Source: Enterobacter sp. JUb54
Lineage (GTDB): Bacteria > Pseudomonadota > Gammaproteobacteria > Enterobacterales > Enterobacteriaceae
Reading direction: 5' to 3'
Length of the DNA stretch: 64,000 nt
Assembly: GCF_014298075.1 (NCBI RefSeq)
Contig: NZ_CP060418.1
Location: 248,001-312,000 of the forward strand
How positions within the stretch are numbered: the first letter of the stretch is position 1; every line of letters begins with the position of its first letter. The notes beneath the pieces were generated by a model. That model worked only from the letters and a program-made list of their open reading frames with translations, was not told the DNA's origin and searched no databases. Of this stretch, positions 11,349 to 20,935 are shown piece by piece. The translations under genes and the position numbers were made by a program.

Positions 11349-11891
11349 ATGACCTTAAAAGAATTATTGGTGGGGTTCGGCACCCAGGTCCGCAGTATCT
11401 GCATGATCGGGATGCACGCCTTCGCCAAACGTGAAACACAGATGTATCCGGAAGAGCCGGTATATCTGCCGCCGCGCTACCGTGGCCGTATCGTGCTGAC
11501 GCGCGACCCGGACGGTGAAGAGCGCTGCGTTGCCTGTAACCTGTGTGCGGTAGCGTGTCCGGTAGGCTGTATCTCTTTGCAGAAAGCAGAGACCAAAGAT
11601 GGCCGCTGGTACCCGGAATTTTTCCGCATCAACTTCTCACGCTGTATTTTCTGCGGCCTGTGTGAAGAAGCGTGCCCAACCACGGCGATTCAGTTGACCC
11701 CGGACTTCGAACTGGGCGAATACAAGCGTCAGGATCTGGTGTACGAAAAAGAGGATCTGCTGATTTCCGGTCCGGGCAAATACCCGGAATATAACTTCTA
11801 CCGGATGGCGGGTATGGCAATCGACGGCAAAGATAAGGGCGAAGCAGAGAACGAAGCTAAGCCTATCGACGTCAAGAGCCTGTTACCGTAA
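11349..11891 (+). CDS. nuoI: NADH-quinone oxidoreductase subunit I
   Basis: The 180-residue 23-kDa (TYKY) family subunit carries two [4Fe-4S] clusters, N6a and N6b, that pass electrons from NuoG to NuoB. The two ferredoxin motifs are complete: Cys60, 63, 66, 70 and Cys99, 102, 105, 109, each followed by proline. ATG 11349 ([11 protein letters not shown]) aligns with E. coli and gives the same 180-residue length; longer upstream extensions in this frame lie within nuoH and are not used. It is amphipathic at the N-terminus, where it lies on the membrane. Confidence 0.98.
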   Translation: MTLKELLVGFGTQVRSICMIGMHAFAKRETQMYPEEPVYLPPRYRGRIVLTRDPDGEERCVACNLCAVACPVGCISLQKAETKDGRWYPEFFRINFSRCIFCGLCEEACPTTAIQLTPDFELGEYKRQDLVYEKEDLLISGPGKYPEYNFYRMAGMAIDGKDKGEAENEAKPIDVKSLLP

Positions 11892-11901
11892 GGAGAGGGC
11901 A

Positions 11902-12456
11902 ATGGAATTCGCTTTTTATATCTGTGGCCTTATCGCCATCCTCGCAACCCTGCGGGTGATCACCCACACCAATCCGGTACACGCCTTGCTGTACCTGATT
12001 ATTTCGCTGTTGGCGATTGCCGGGGTGTTCTTCTCGCTGGGCGCGTATTTCGCCGGTGCGCTGGAAATCATCGTTTACGCCGGGGCCATCATGGTGCTCT
12101 TCGTCTTCGTGGTGATGATGCTCAACCTGGGCGGCAGCGAAATCGAGCAGGAACGTAAATGGCTGCAGCCGGGGATCTGGATCGGTCCGGCAATTTTGTC
12201 TGCGGTGCTGCTGGCGGTTATCGTCTATGCCATCCTGGGCCTGAACGATCAGGGTATTGATGGCACAGCGATCAGCGCGAAAGAAGTGGGCATTGCGCTG
12301 TTTGGACCGTACGTCCTGGCGGTGGAGCTGGCCTCCATGCTGCTGCTGGCCGGTCTGGTTGTTGCCTTCCACATCGGCCGCGAAGAGCGCGTCGGTGAAG
12401 TGCTGAGCAACCGTCAGAACGATAGCGACAAAAGAAAAACGGAGGAACACGCATGA
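11902..12456 (+). CDS. nuoJ: NADH-quinone oxidoreductase subunit J
   Basis: A 184-residue membrane subunit (ND6 family) with five predicted helices. It connects the quinone-proximal part of the membrane arm to the antiporter-like subunits, and its third helix ([16 protein letters not shown]) contains the pi-bulge region linked to conformational coupling. A GGAG ribosome site sits just before ATG 11902. It overlaps nuoK by four bases. Confidence 0.97.
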   Translation: MEFAFYICGLIAILATLRVITHTNPVHALLYLIISLLAIAGVFFSLGAYFAGALEIIVYAGAIMVLFVFVVMMLNLGGSEIEQERKWLQPGIWIGPAILSAVLLAVIVYAILGLNDQGIDGTAISAKEVGIALFGPYVLAVELASMLLLAGLVVAFHIGREERVGEVLSNRQNDSDKRKTEEHA

Positions 12457-12755
12457 TTCCCTTAACACATGGGCTGATCCTCGCCGCTGTCCTGTTTGTG
12501 CTCGGCCTGACGGGTCTGGTCATCCGCCGCAATCTGCTGTTTATGCTGATTAGCCTGGAGATCATGATCAACGCTGCGGCGCTGGCTTTCGTGGTGGCAG
12601 GCAGTTACTGGGGCCAGACTGACGGTCAGATAATGTATATCCTCGCCATCAGCCTCGCGGCTGCGGAAGCGAGTATCGGCCTGGCGCTGTTGCTGCAGCT
12701 CCATCGTCGCCGCCAGAACCTGAACATCGATTCAGTAAGTGAGTTGCGTGGATGA
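12453..12755 (+). CDS. nuoK: NADH-quinone oxidoreductase subunit K
   Basis: The 100-residue subunit (ND4L family) has three transmembrane helices with two buried glutamates, in SLEIMINA (helix 2) and [11 protein letters not shown] (helix 3), that form part of the central proton path. Length equals the E. coli protein. It overlaps both neighbours by four bases, so nuoJ, nuoK and nuoL are probably translated in sequence. Confidence 0.98.
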   Translation: MIPLTHGLILAAVLFVLGLTGLVIRRNLLFMLISLEIMINAAALAFVVAGSYWGQTDGQIMYILAISLAAAEASIGLALLLQLHRRRQNLNIDSVSELRG

Positions 12756-14593
12756 ACATGCTTGCCTTAACCATACTTCTGCCATTGATTGGCTTTGTTC
12801 TGCTCTCCTTCTCCCGTGGGCGCTGGTCGGAAAACCTCTCCGCCACCGTGGGAATGGGATCGGTAGGGCTGGCGGCGCTGGTCACTGCGTTTGTCGGTGT
12901 TGACTTCTTTGCCAACGGCAAACAGGCGATCAGCGTACCGCTGTGGACCTGGATGTCGGTGGGTGATTTCAACATCGGCTTCAACCTGGTGCTGGATGGC
13001 CTGTCGCTGACCATGCTTTCCGTGGTCACCGGCGTGGGCTTCCTGATCCACATGTTCGCCTCCTGGTATATGCGCGGTGAAGAGGGCTACTCCCGCTTCT
13101 TCGCCTACACCAACCTGTTTATTGCCAGCATGGTAGTCCTGGTGCTGGCGGATAACCTGCTGTTGATGTACCTCGGTTGGGAAGGGGTGGGTCTGTGCTC
13201 CTATCTGCTGATCGGTTTCTACTATACCGATCCGAAGAACGGTGCCGCAGCGATGAAAGCGTTCGTGGTGACCCGTGTCGGTGACGTGTTCCTCGCCTTC
13301 GCGCTGTTCATCCTCTACAACGAACTGGGTACCCTGAACTTCCGCGAAATGGTCGAACTGGCGCCAGCACACTTCGAAGCCGGCAACAATATGTTGACCT
13401 GGGCGACGCTGATGCTGCTGGGTGGTGCGGTTGGTAAATCCGCCCAGCTGCCGTTGCAGACCTGGCTTGCGGATGCGATGGCTGGCCCGACGCCAGTCTC
13501 CGCGCTGATCCACGCTGCGACCATGGTGACCGCCGGTGTCTACCTGATTGCCCGTACTCACGGCCTGTTCCTGATGACCCCGGAAATTCTACATCTGGTC
13601 GGGATTGTCGGGGCGGTGACGCTGGTACTGGCAGGTTTCGCCGCGCTGGTGCAGACCGATATCAAACGCGTACTCGCTTACTCCACCATGAGCCAGATTG
13701 GCTACATGTTCCTCGCGCTTGGCGTGCAGGCGTGGGATGCGGCGATTTTCCACCTGATGACCCACGCGTTCTTTAAAGCGCTGCTGTTCCTGTCGTCCGG
13801 CTCGGTGATTCTGGCCTGCCATCACGAACAGAACATCTTCAAAATGGGCGGCCTGCGTAAGTCTATCCCGCTGGTGTACGTCTGCTTCCTGGTCGGGGGC
13901 GCGGCGCTGTCCGCACTGCCGCTGATCACCGCAGGCTTCTTCAGTAAGGACGAGATCCTCGCCGGTGCGATGGCCAACGGTCATATCAATCTGATGGTTG
14001 CGGGCCTGGTCGGGGCGTTTATGACCTCGCTGTATACCTTCCGCATGATCTTCATCGTCTTCCACGGTAAAGAACAAATTCACGCCCATGCAGGGAAGGG
14101 GATTACCCACCATCTGCCGCTGATCGTGCTGTTGGTTCTGTCGACCTTCGTTGGCGCGCTGATAGTTCCGCCGCTGCAGGGCGTCCTGCCGCAGACCACG
14201 GAACTGGAGCACGGTCGCGTGATGACACTGGAAATCACTTCCGGGATTATCGCGATTGCCGGGATCCTGATTGCCGCCTGGCTGTGGCTGGGTAAACGCA
14301 CGCTGGTGACGGCTATCGCCAACAGCGCACCGGGCCGTCTGCTGGGCACCTGGTGGTACAACGCCTGGGGCTTCGACTGGTTATACGACATGGTGTTCGT
14401 GAAACCATTCCTTGGCATCGCGTGGCTGCTGAAACGCGACCCGCTGAACGCCATGATGAACATTCCGGCGATCCTCTCCCGCTTTGCAGGTAAAGGCCTG
14501 CTGTTCAGCGAGAACGGGTATCTGCGCTGGTATGTGGCATCCATGAGCGTAGGCGCGGTTATCGTGCTGGCGCTGCTGATGGTATTGCGTTGA
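12752..14593 (+). CDS. nuoL: NADH-quinone oxidoreductase subunit L
   Basis: The 613-residue distal antiporter-like subunit (ND5 family) has about 16 transmembrane helices including the long lateral helix near the C-terminus. It pumps protons using a glutamate in [17 protein letters not shown], the lysine in [16 protein letters not shown], and the lysine in [16 protein letters not shown]; all are present. ATG 12752 overlaps the nuoK stop. A 295-base gap with REP-like and other palindromes separates it from nuoM, much longer than most gaps in this operon. Confidence 0.98.
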   Translation: MNMLALTILLPLIGFVLLSFSRGRWSENLSATVGMGSVGLAALVTAFVGVDFFANGKQAISVPLWTWMSVGDFNIGFNLVLDGLSLTMLSVVTGVGFLIHMFASWYMRGEEGYSRFFAYTNLFIASMVVLVLADNLLLMYLGWEGVGLCSYLLIGFYYTDPKNGAAAMKAFVVTRVGDVFLAFALFILYNELGTLNFREMVELAPAHFEAGNNMLTWATLMLLGGAVGKSAQLPLQTWLADAMAGPTPVSALIHAATMVTAGVYLIARTHGLFLMTPEILHLVGIVGAVTLVLAGFAALVQTDIKRVLAYSTMSQIGYMFLALGVQAWDAAIFHLMTHAFFKALLFLSSGSVILACHHEQNIFKMGGLRKSIPLVYVCFLVGGAALSALPLITAGFFSKDEILAGAMANGHINLMVAGLVGAFMTSLYTFRMIFIVFHGKEQIHAHAGKGITHHLPLIVLLVLSTFVGALIVPPLQGVLPQTTELEHGRVMTLEITSGIIAIAGILIAAWLWLGKRTLVTAIANSAPGRLLGTWWYNAWGFDWLYDMVFVKPFLGIAWLLKRDPLNAMMNIPAILSRFAGKGLLFSENGYLRWYVASMSVGAVIVLALLMVLR

Positions 14594-14612
14594 GTTTGAG
14601 AACCGTTGTGTT

Positions 14613-14638
14613 GCCCGGCGGCGCTGAGTTTGCCGGGC
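14613..14638. repeat. REP-like palindrome in nuoL-nuoM gap
   Basis: A perfect 7-bp inverted repeat (GCCCGGC at 14613-14619, GCCGGGC at 14632-14638) followed by TTAC gives the typical shape of an enterobacterial REP unit. The 11-mer GCCGGGCTTAC recurs in the nrdA-nrdB gap (43395-43405), supporting a repeat family. Confidence 0.75.
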
Positions 14639-14653
14639 TTACGGGACTGTCGA

Positions 14654-14677
14654 TCGGATAAACGTAGGGCTATCCGA
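14654..14677. repeat. second inverted repeat in nuoL-nuoM gap
   Basis: TCGGATA (14654-14660) pairs perfectly with TATCCGA (14671-14677). It lies 15 bases after the REP-like unit, so the two may form a composite (BIME-like) element. Confidence 0.6.
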
Positions 14678-14783
14678 CACAATAAACCCGCAATACGAAG
14701 TGAATGATTATCGAATTCGTTGAAATCAGGTCTTAAAGGACAGGCGTTATCGGCGAAGTCAAAGTGGGCACCGCCTGCGCACA

Positions 14784-14817
14784 GCAACCGCAGCGTACTG
14801 ATGTACGTGAGGATTGC
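14784..14817. repeat. palindromic intergenic element upstream of nuoM
   Basis: The core CGTAC-TGAT-GTACG (14794-14807) is a perfect 5-bp hairpin with a four-base loop. It is flanked by GCAA (14784-14787) and TTGC (14814-14817), so symmetry extends over 34 bases with internal mismatches. It resembles short palindromic sequences scattered in enterobacterial intergenic DNA, but I cannot name the family with certainty. Confidence 0.5.
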
Positions 14818-14888
14818 GGGCACAGCCGTGGTTCGCGATGACGAGTAAGATAGCCTGAACGGGACTTAAATAAGGAATAAAAATCACC

Positions 14889-16418
14889 ATGTTATTGCCT
14901 TGGTTGATATTAATCCCCTTTATCGGCGGCTTCCTGTGCTGGCAGACCGAACGCTTTGGCGTGAAGATGCCGCGCTGGATCGCGCTGATCACCATGGGAT
15001 TGACGCTTGTACTTGGCCTGCAGCTGTGGATGCAGGGCGGCTATTCTCTGACGCAATCCGCGGGTATTCCGCAGTGGCAGTCAGAATTTGTCATGCCGTG
15101 GATCCCACGCTTCGGCATCAGCATTCACCTCGCTATCGACGGCCTGTCGTTGCTGATGGTGGTGCTGACCGGTCTGCTTGGCGTGCTGGCGGTACTGTGC
15201 TCGTGGCGCGAAATTGAAAAATACCAGGGCTTCTTCCACCTCAACCTGATGTGGATCCTGGGCGGCGTTATCGGCGTGTTCCTTGCCATCGACCTGTTCC
15301 TGTTCTTCTTCTTCTGGGAGATGATGCTGGTGCCGATGTACTTCCTGATCGCGCTGTGGGGCCACAAGGCGTCCGACGGTAAAACGCGTATCACGGCGGC
15401 TACCAAGTTCTTCATCTACACCCAGGCGAGCGGTCTGGTGATGCTGATTGCCATCCTGGCGCTGGCATTTGTGCACTTCAACGCCACCGGCGTCTGGACC
15501 TTCGATTACGAAGCGCTGCTGAAGACCCCGATGTCCCACGGCGTGGAATATCTGCTGATGCTGGGCTTCTTTATCGCCTTCGCGGTGAAGATGCCGGTTG
15601 TGCCGCTGCACGGCTGGCTGCCGGATGCCCACTCCCAGGCACCGACTGCGGGTTCCGTTGACCTCGCGGGGATCCTGCTGAAAACCGCAGCCTACGGTCT
15701 GCTGCGTTTCGCTTTACCGCTGTTCCCGAATGCCTCCGCTGAATTCGCTCCTATCGCGATGTGGCTGGGCGTTATCGGTATTTTCTACGGCGCGTGGATG
15801 GCGTTCTGTCAGTACGATATCAAACGTCTGATTGCCTACACTTCGGTCTCCCACATGGGCTTCGTACTGATTGCTATCTACACCGGCAGCCAGCTGGCGT
15901 ACCAGGGCGCGGTGATTCAGATGATTGCCCACGGCCTGTCCGCGGCGGGTCTGTTCATCCTGTGCGGCCAACTGTACGAGCGCCTGCACACCCGTGATAT
16001 GCGTCAGATGGGCGGTCTGTGGAGCAAAATTAAATGGCTGCCAGCGCTGTCGATGTTCTTTGCGGTGGCGACGTTGGGGATGCCGGGTACAGGTAACTTC
16101 GTCGGCGAATTTATGATTCTGTTCGGCAGCTATAAAGTGGTGCCGGTGATTACCGTGATCTCTACCTTTGGTCTGGTATTCGCCTCCGTCTACTCGCTGT
16201 CGATGCTGCACCGGGCGTACTTCGGGAAAGCGAAGAGTGAAATAGCGGCGCGGGATCTGCCGGGCATGTCGCTGCGTGAACTGTCGATTGTTCTGCTGTT
16301 GGTGGTTCTGCTGGTGCTGTTGGGCTTCTTCCCGCAGCCGATTCTGGACACCTCACATGCTGCGATGAGCAACATTCAGCAGTGGTTTGTTAATTCTGTT
16401 TCTACTACAAGGCCGTAA
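14889..16418 (+). CDS. nuoM: NADH-quinone oxidoreductase subunit M
   Basis: The 509-residue middle antiporter-like subunit (ND4 family) has about 14 transmembrane helices. Proton-path residues are visible: the glutamate in FFFFWEMMLVPMY, the lysine in FAVKMPVVPLHGWLPDAHS, and the lysine near DIKRLIAYTSVSHMG. Length equals E. coli NuoM. ATG 14889 has an AAGGA about 14 bases upstream, a rather long spacing. Six bases separate it from nuoN. Confidence 0.98.
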   Translation: MLLPWLILIPFIGGFLCWQTERFGVKMPRWIALITMGLTLVLGLQLWMQGGYSLTQSAGIPQWQSEFVMPWIPRFGISIHLAIDGLSLLMVVLTGLLGVLAVLCSWREIEKYQGFFHLNLMWILGGVIGVFLAIDLFLFFFFWEMMLVPMYFLIALWGHKASDGKTRITAATKFFIYTQASGLVMLIAILALAFVHFNATGVWTFDYEALLKTPMSHGVEYLLMLGFFIAFAVKMPVVPLHGWLPDAHSQAPTAGSVDLAGILLKTAAYGLLRFALPLFPNASAEFAPIAMWLGVIGIFYGAWMAFCQYDIKRLIAYTSVSHMGFVLIAIYTGSQLAYQGAVIQMIAHGLSAAGLFILCGQLYERLHTRDMRQMGGLWSKIKWLPALSMFFAVATLGMPGTGNFVGEFMILFGSYKVVPVITVISTFGLVFASVYSLSMLHRAYFGKAKSEIAARDLPGMSLRELSIVLLLVVLLVLLGFFPQPILDTSHAAMSNIQQWFVNSVSTTRP

Positions 16419-16424
16419 TTCGCC

Positions 16425-17882
16425 ATGACAATAACTCCACAACAACTGATCGCACTGCTACCGCTGCTGATCGTCGGCTTGACGGTGGTGGTTGTGATGC
16501 TCTCCATTGCGTGGCGACGCAATCATTTCCTCAATGCCACGCTGTCGGTTCTCGGCCTGAACGCCGCGCTGATCTCGCTCTGGTTCGTGGGTCAGAACGG
16601 CGCGATGGACGTCACGCCGCTGATCCGCGTCGACGGTTACGCCATGCTCTATACCGGGCTGGTGCTGCTGGCGAGTCTCGCCACCTGTACCTTCGCGTAC
16701 CCGTGGCTGGAAGGGTACAAGGACAACAGAGAAGAGTTCTACCTGCTGGTGTTAATCGCCGCGCTGGGTGGCATTCTGCTGGCGGGCGCCAACCATCTGG
16801 CGGCGCTGTTCCTCGGTATTGAATTGATTTCTCTGCCGCTGTTCGGCCTTGTCGGCTACGCCTTCCGTCAGAAACGGTCGCTGGAAGCGAGTATCAAATA
16901 CACCATTTTGTCTGCCGCAGCGTCGTCGTTCCTGCTGTTCGGTATGGCGCTGGTGTATGCCAACTCCGGTAATCTGTCGTTCCTGGCGCTGGGCAAGAGC
17001 CTGGCCGATAACACCCTGCATGAACCGCTGCTGCTGGCGGGTCTGGGTCTGATGATCGTTGGCCTGGGCTTCAAACTGTCGCTGGTGCCGTTCCACCTGT
17101 GGACGCCGGACGTGTATCAGGGCGCACCTGCGCCGGTATCAACCTTCCTGGCCACCGCCAGCAAGATTGCTATCTTCGGCGTCGTTATGCGTCTGTTCCT
17201 GTACATGCCGGTAGGCAATAGCGAAGCGGTACGCGTGGTGCTGGGGCTGATCGCCTTCGCCTCTATCCTCTTCGGTAACCTGATGGCGCTGAGCCAGACC
17301 AATATCAAGCGTCTGCTGGGTTACTCTTCTATCTCGCATCTCGGCTATCTGCTGGTGGCGCTGATCGCCCTGCAGAGCGGTGAAATGTCGATGGAAGCGG
17401 TCGGGGTCTATCTGGCCGGCTATCTGTTCAGCAGCCTCGGCGCGTTTGGCGTGGTGAGCCTGATGTCCAGCCCGTATCGTGGCCCGGACGCCGATTCACT
17501 GTACTCCTATCGCGGCCTGTTCTGGCACCGTCCGATTCTGTCGGCGGTGATGACGGTGATGATGCTGTCGCTGGCGGGTATCCCGATGACGCTGGGCTTT
17601 ATCGGTAAGTTCTACGTGCTGGCGGTCGGTGTGCATGCGCACCTGTGGTGGCTGGTCGGGGCGGTGGTGCTCGGTTCGGCAATTGGCCTCTACTACTATC
17701 TGCGCGTGGCGGTGAGCCTGTACCTGAGCGCGCCGGATAAACTGAACCGCGATGCGCCGTCGAACTGGCAGTACAGCGCGGGCGGTATCGTGGTGCTGAT
17801 TTCTGCGCTGCTGGTTCTGCTGCTCGGCGTGTGGCCGCAGCCGCTGATTAGCCTGGTGCAGCTGGCAACTCCGCTGATGTAA
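16425..17882 (+). CDS. nuoN: NADH-quinone oxidoreductase subunit N
   Basis: The 485-residue proximal antiporter-like subunit (ND2 family) closes the operon. It keeps the glutamate in [18 protein letters not shown] and lysines in [21 protein letters not shown] and [17 protein letters not shown]. About 14 transmembrane helices are expected. ATG 16425 is the homologous start. A strong terminator follows 20 bases after the stop, ending the transcript. Confidence 0.98.
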   Translation: MTITPQQLIALLPLLIVGLTVVVVMLSIAWRRNHFLNATLSVLGLNAALISLWFVGQNGAMDVTPLIRVDGYAMLYTGLVLLASLATCTFAYPWLEGYKDNREEFYLLVLIAALGGILLAGANHLAALFLGIELISLPLFGLVGYAFRQKRSLEASIKYTILSAAASSFLLFGMALVYANSGNLSFLALGKSLADNTLHEPLLLAGLGLMIVGLGFKLSLVPFHLWTPDVYQGAPAPVSTFLATASKIAIFGVVMRLFLYMPVGNSEAVRVVLGLIAFASILFGNLMALSQTNIKRLLGYSSISHLGYLLVALIALQSGEMSMEAVGVYLAGYLFSSLGAFGVVSLMSSPYRGPDADSLYSYRGLFWHRPILSAVMTVMMLSLAGIPMTLGFIGKFYVLAVGVHAHLWWLVGAVVLGSAIGLYYYLRVAVSLYLSAPDKLNRDAPSNWQYSAGGIVVLISALLVLLLGVWPQPLISLVQLATPLM

Positions 17883-17901
17883 TCCCTACGGTCCTGAAAT
17901 C

Positions 17902-17938
17902 ATGCCTGTCAGTCGCAATACTGACAGGCATTTTTTTT
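17902..17938 (+). terminator. nuo operon terminator
   Basis: A perfect 12-bp stem (ATGCCTGTCAGT with ACTGACAGGCAT, arms 17902-17913 and 17920-17931) with a six-base loop runs into eight Ts. This is a textbook rho-independent terminator after nuoN. Confidence 0.95.
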
Positions 17939-17968
17939 GCCTTTTTGTCCGGGCCATTGTCCGACGCG

Positions 17969-18886
17969 CTACAGGCTGTAGACCATAAAATCTTCGGCCA
18001 GCAGCGTGCGGGGAAACAGCTCCCGACACTCCGTCAGCAGACGCTGGCAGCCCTCGGCGTCATAGCGCGAACTGAAGTGGGTGGCGATAAACATGCGCAC
18101 CCCGGCATCGCGCGCCAGCGCCGCCGCCTGCTGGCTTGAGGAATGCCCGCGGCTATTGGCCTTTTCCGCCATCGCCTGCTCCAGCGTCGTTTCATGCACC
18201 ATCAGATCAACGCCACGCGCCAGCTCCAGCGCGGCGTCGCAGGGCGCGGTGTCGCCAAAAATCGCCAGCTTCTTACCGGGCGTCGCCGGGCCGAGATACT
18301 GGCTGCCGTCAATCAGCCGTCCGTCTTCCAGCTCAACGGTCTCGCCCTGTTTCAGGCGCTGGAATAACGGCCCCGGCGGAACGCCATCGGTCACCAGCCG
18401 GGCGGCATCCAGCGTGCCGGGTCTGGCGTGTTCCTCGATGCGGTAGCCGTAGCATTCCACCGGGTGATTGAGCGCAAAGGCGCTGACCCGATATCCCCCT
18501 TCATCAAACACCAGACCTGGCCCCACTTCGACAATCGTCAGCGGGTAATCGGTCCACGAGCCGCTCAGGCGCAGGGCGGTTTCGACAAACTCCTTCAGCC
18601 CCGTCGGCCCGTACAGCGTCAGCGGCAGCGAGTTGCCCTGCATTGAACGGCTGCACAGCAGGCCCGGCAGGCCGAACAGGTGATCGCCATGCAGGTGGGT
18701 GATAAAAATCTTGTTCAGTTTTCCGGGATGATACGGGGTGTCGAGAAACTGATGCTGGGTCCCTTCTCCACAATCGAACAGCCACATCTCCGCCGCCGTT
18801 GGTTGTTGCAAATTCAACACGATAGACGTCATATTACGCGTACGGGTCGGCACGCCTGCGGATGTCCCCAAAAATGTTAATTCCAT
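17969..18886 (-). CDS. rbn: RNase BN / RNase Z
   Basis: The 305-residue protein is a metallo-beta-lactamase-fold nuclease (ElaC). It processes tRNA 3' ends in the cytoplasm as an endonuclease or exonuclease. The zinc-binding motif HLHGDH is at residues 64-69, and further ligands lie in IFGDTAP and the later histidines. Length matches the E. coli protein. It lies between nuo and elaA, the elaC-elaA order of E. coli. The start ATG at 18886 is the homologous one. Confidence 0.95.
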   Translation of the reverse strand: MELTFLGTSAGVPTRTRNMTSIVLNLQQPTAAEMWLFDCGEGTQHQFLDTPYHPGKLNKIFITHLHGDHLFGLPGLLCSRSMQGNSLPLTLYGPTGLKEFVETALRLSGSWTDYPLTIVEVGPGLVFDEGGYRVSAFALNHPVECYGYRIEEHARPGTLDAARLVTDGVPPGPLFQRLKQGETVELEDGRLIDGSQYLGPATPGKKLAIFGDTAPCDAALELARGVDLMVHETTLEQAMAEKANSRGHSSSQQAAALARDAGVRMFIATHFSSRYDAEGCQRLLTECRELFPRTLLAEDFMVYSL

Positions 18887-18938
18887 CGTCCAGTGTCCTC
18901 AGGGCCGGGTGAAAAACTCAAGTATACAGGAGCAGTTG

Positions 18939-19400
18939 ATGATTACATGGCAGGATCTTCACCACGCAGAGTTGACCGTTCCACAGCTGTACGCCTTGCT
19001 GAAGCTGCGTTGCGAGGTGTTTGTCGTTGAGCAAACTTGCCCCTATCTGGATGTCGATGGGGACGATCTGGTCGGCGAAAACCGCCATCTTCTCGCCTGG
19101 CGGGGCGATGAGCTGCTGGCCTACGCGCGGATCCTGAAAAGCGACGACGAATTTGACCCGGTGGTGATCGGCCGGGTTATCGTCAGTTCGGCGGCGCGCG
19201 GCGAGAAACTGGGCAATCAGTTGATGCAGCGGGCTGTGGCGAGCTGCCAGCAGCACTGGCCGCAAAAAGCGATCTACCTCGGCGCCCAGGCACACCTGCA
19301 GAATTTCTATGCCAGCTTTGGTTTTCAGCCGGTGACAGAAGTGTACGACGAAGACGGTATTCCCCATATTGGTATGGCTCGCGAAGCCAGCGCCGGGTAA
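18939..19400 (+). CDS. elaA: ElaA, GNAT-family acetyltransferase
   Basis: A 153-residue single-domain GNAT protein. The acetyl-CoA loop is visible in VIVSSAARGEKLGNQLM (about residues 80-96), and AQAHLQNFYASFGF is the usual C-terminal motif. The substrate of ElaA is not established. ATG 18939 (MITWQDLHH) matches E. coli and has AGGAG at 18928-18932. elaB, which follows in E. coli, is absent here; menF comes next. Confidence 0.92.
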   Translation: MITWQDLHHAELTVPQLYALLKLRCEVFVVEQTCPYLDVDGDDLVGENRHLLAWRGDELLAYARILKSDDEFDPVVIGRVIVSSAARGEKLGNQLMQRAVASCQQHWPQKAIYLGAQAHLQNFYASFGFQPVTEVYDEDGIPHIGMAREASAG

Positions 19401-19448
19401 ACGAATTCGCGTCATCGCTTAAAGAATCTATACTTTTTCACCTTCAGC

Positions 19449-19467
19449 CTGCCAGCTTTGCTGGCAG
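19449..19467. repeat. hairpin in elaA-menF gap, possible REP remnant
   Basis: CTGCCAGC and GCTGGCAG form a perfect 8-bp stem with a three-base loop (19449-19467). It is followed by GC-rich GCCGCCCGGCG rather than Ts, so it is not a clear terminator. This is where elaB stands in E. coli. Confidence 0.55.
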
Positions 19468-19500
19468 CGCCGCCCGGCGTAAAAGCCGCTCCCTCATTAT

Positions 19501-19535
19501 GGGTACTGCAATTTCAGGCTAGTACCCCGTATAAT
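19501..19535 (+). promoter_or_regulatory. menF promoter with candidate operator
   Basis: A perfect TATAAT (-10) lies at 19530-19535, about 29 bases before the menF start. Just upstream, GGGTACT (19501-19507) and AGTACCC (19521-19527) form a perfect inverted repeat with centres 20 bp apart, two helical turns, overlapping the expected -35 position. The repeat could bind an unidentified dimeric regulator. Confidence 0.55.
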
Positions 19536-19563
19536 CTGTGGTTTTTATTCTGTGGAGGTTTGC

Positions 19564-20859
19564 GTGCTGTCTGTTTCCACTGCGCTGGAACGCTTACGTG
19601 GCTGTCTGACCGACGATTTCCCGACGTCACCCGGCATGCGAATTTTTACTCTACCTTTCCCGCTTGATGATGCCTTTGACCCGCTGCTGTGGTGCGGTCA
19701 TCAGGCGCAATGGCCGCAATTCTACTGGCAGCAGCGTTCGGGCGATGAAGAGTTGGCCGCCCTTGGGGCGGTAAAAACCTTCACCTCGCTGAGCCAGGCC
19801 CATCAGTTTTTGCAGGAGCAGGCCTCTGAGGATCTGCGTATTTGCGGCCTGAATGCGTTCAGTCCGCAGGAGGGCAGCCTGTTTCTGCCGCGGCTGGAGT
19901 GGCGACGGGTTGCGGGCAAAGCGACCCTGCGCCTGCTGTTGTGGAGCGATGTCTCACTGCACGAAGAGGCCCGCGCGGCCCGCGACTTTCTGGCCACTTT
20001 AACTCCCGATCAGGCGTCGCCCGCGACGTTACCCGCGGTGCTCCACGAACAGCATTTCCCGGACTATCCACAATGGTGTGCCTTGATTAGCCAGGCAAGC
20101 GCGGCAATCGCCGCCGGGGAGATGGCGAAAGTGGTGCTGGCGCGCGCCACGGATCTGCAGTTTGCCGCCCCGGTCGATCCGCTGGCGGTAGTCGCCGCCA
20201 GCCGACGCAGCAATCACCACTGTTTTCATTTCATGATGGCTTTTAGCGCTCTGCAGGCTTTCTTTGGCTCCACGCCGGAACGGCTGTGGCGTCGGCGCGG
20301 GACGCAGCTGCGCACCGAAGCCCTGGCCGGGACCGTCGCCAGCCATGCCGACGATCGGCAGGCGCAAGCCATGGCCGACTGGTTAATGAAAGATGATAAA
20401 AACCAGCGTGAAAATATGCTGGTGGTGGAGGACATCTGCCAGCGTATGCAGGATGAGGTGCGCTCGCTGGACGTTCTGCCGCCGCAGGTGATGCGTCTGC
20501 GCAATGTGCAGCATCTGCGCCGCTGCATTTGGGGCGAGCTGCAGCAACCTGACGATGCCCGCTGTCTGCATCAGCTGCAGCCAACCGCCGCGGTCGCCGG
20601 ATTGCCGCGCCGGGCGGCGCTGGATTTTATTACCCGTCACGAACCTTTCAGGCGTCAATGGTACGCTGGCTCCGCAGGCTATCTGTCGCGGGCGCAAAGC
20701 GAATTCTGCGTGGCCCTGCGTTCAGCGCAGGTCGACAACGCCACCCTCAGGTTGTATGCCGGTGCCGGGATTGTCAGCGGCTCCGATCCGCAGCAGGAGT
20801 GGCAGGAAATCGAGAATAAGGCAGCAGGACTGCGTTCGTTATTACTGACAAAAACGTAG
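19564..20859 (+). CDS. menF: MenF, isochorismate synthase (menaquinone)
   Basis: MenF converts chorismate to isochorismate, the committed step of menaquinone synthesis, in the cytoplasm with magnesium. The C-terminal chorismate-binding domain contains MAKVVLARATDL, RTEALAGTVA and QLQPTAAVAGLPR, all family hallmarks. GTG 19564 is chosen because GGAGG (19554-19558) sits five bases before it and the N-terminus then matches E. coli MenF in length (431 residues). A GTG at 19552 lies upstream of this site and is unlikely. It is the first gene of menFDHBCE. Confidence 0.93.
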   Translation: MLSVSTALERLRGCLTDDFPTSPGMRIFTLPFPLDDAFDPLLWCGHQAQWPQFYWQQRSGDEELAALGAVKTFTSLSQAHQFLQEQASEDLRICGLNAFSPQEGSLFLPRLEWRRVAGKATLRLLLWSDVSLHEEARAARDFLATLTPDQASPATLPAVLHEQHFPDYPQWCALISQASAAIAAGEMAKVVLARATDLQFAAPVDPLAVVAASRRSNHHCFHFMMAFSALQAFFGSTPERLWRRRGTQLRTEALAGTVASHADDRQAQAMADWLMKDDKNQRENMLVVEDICQRMQDEVRSLDVLPPQVMRLRNVQHLRRCIWGELQQPDDARCLHQLQPTAAVAGLPRRAALDFITRHEPFRRQWYAGSAGYLSRAQSEFCVALRSAQVDNATLRLYAGAGIVSGSDPQQEWQEIENKAAGLRSLLLTKT

Positions 20860-20935
20860 ATAAACGACCCATATCAATACTCCATTGCTTTGTATTACCT
20901 ATACTTATCCTCAATATTTGATACCGGACAATTTC

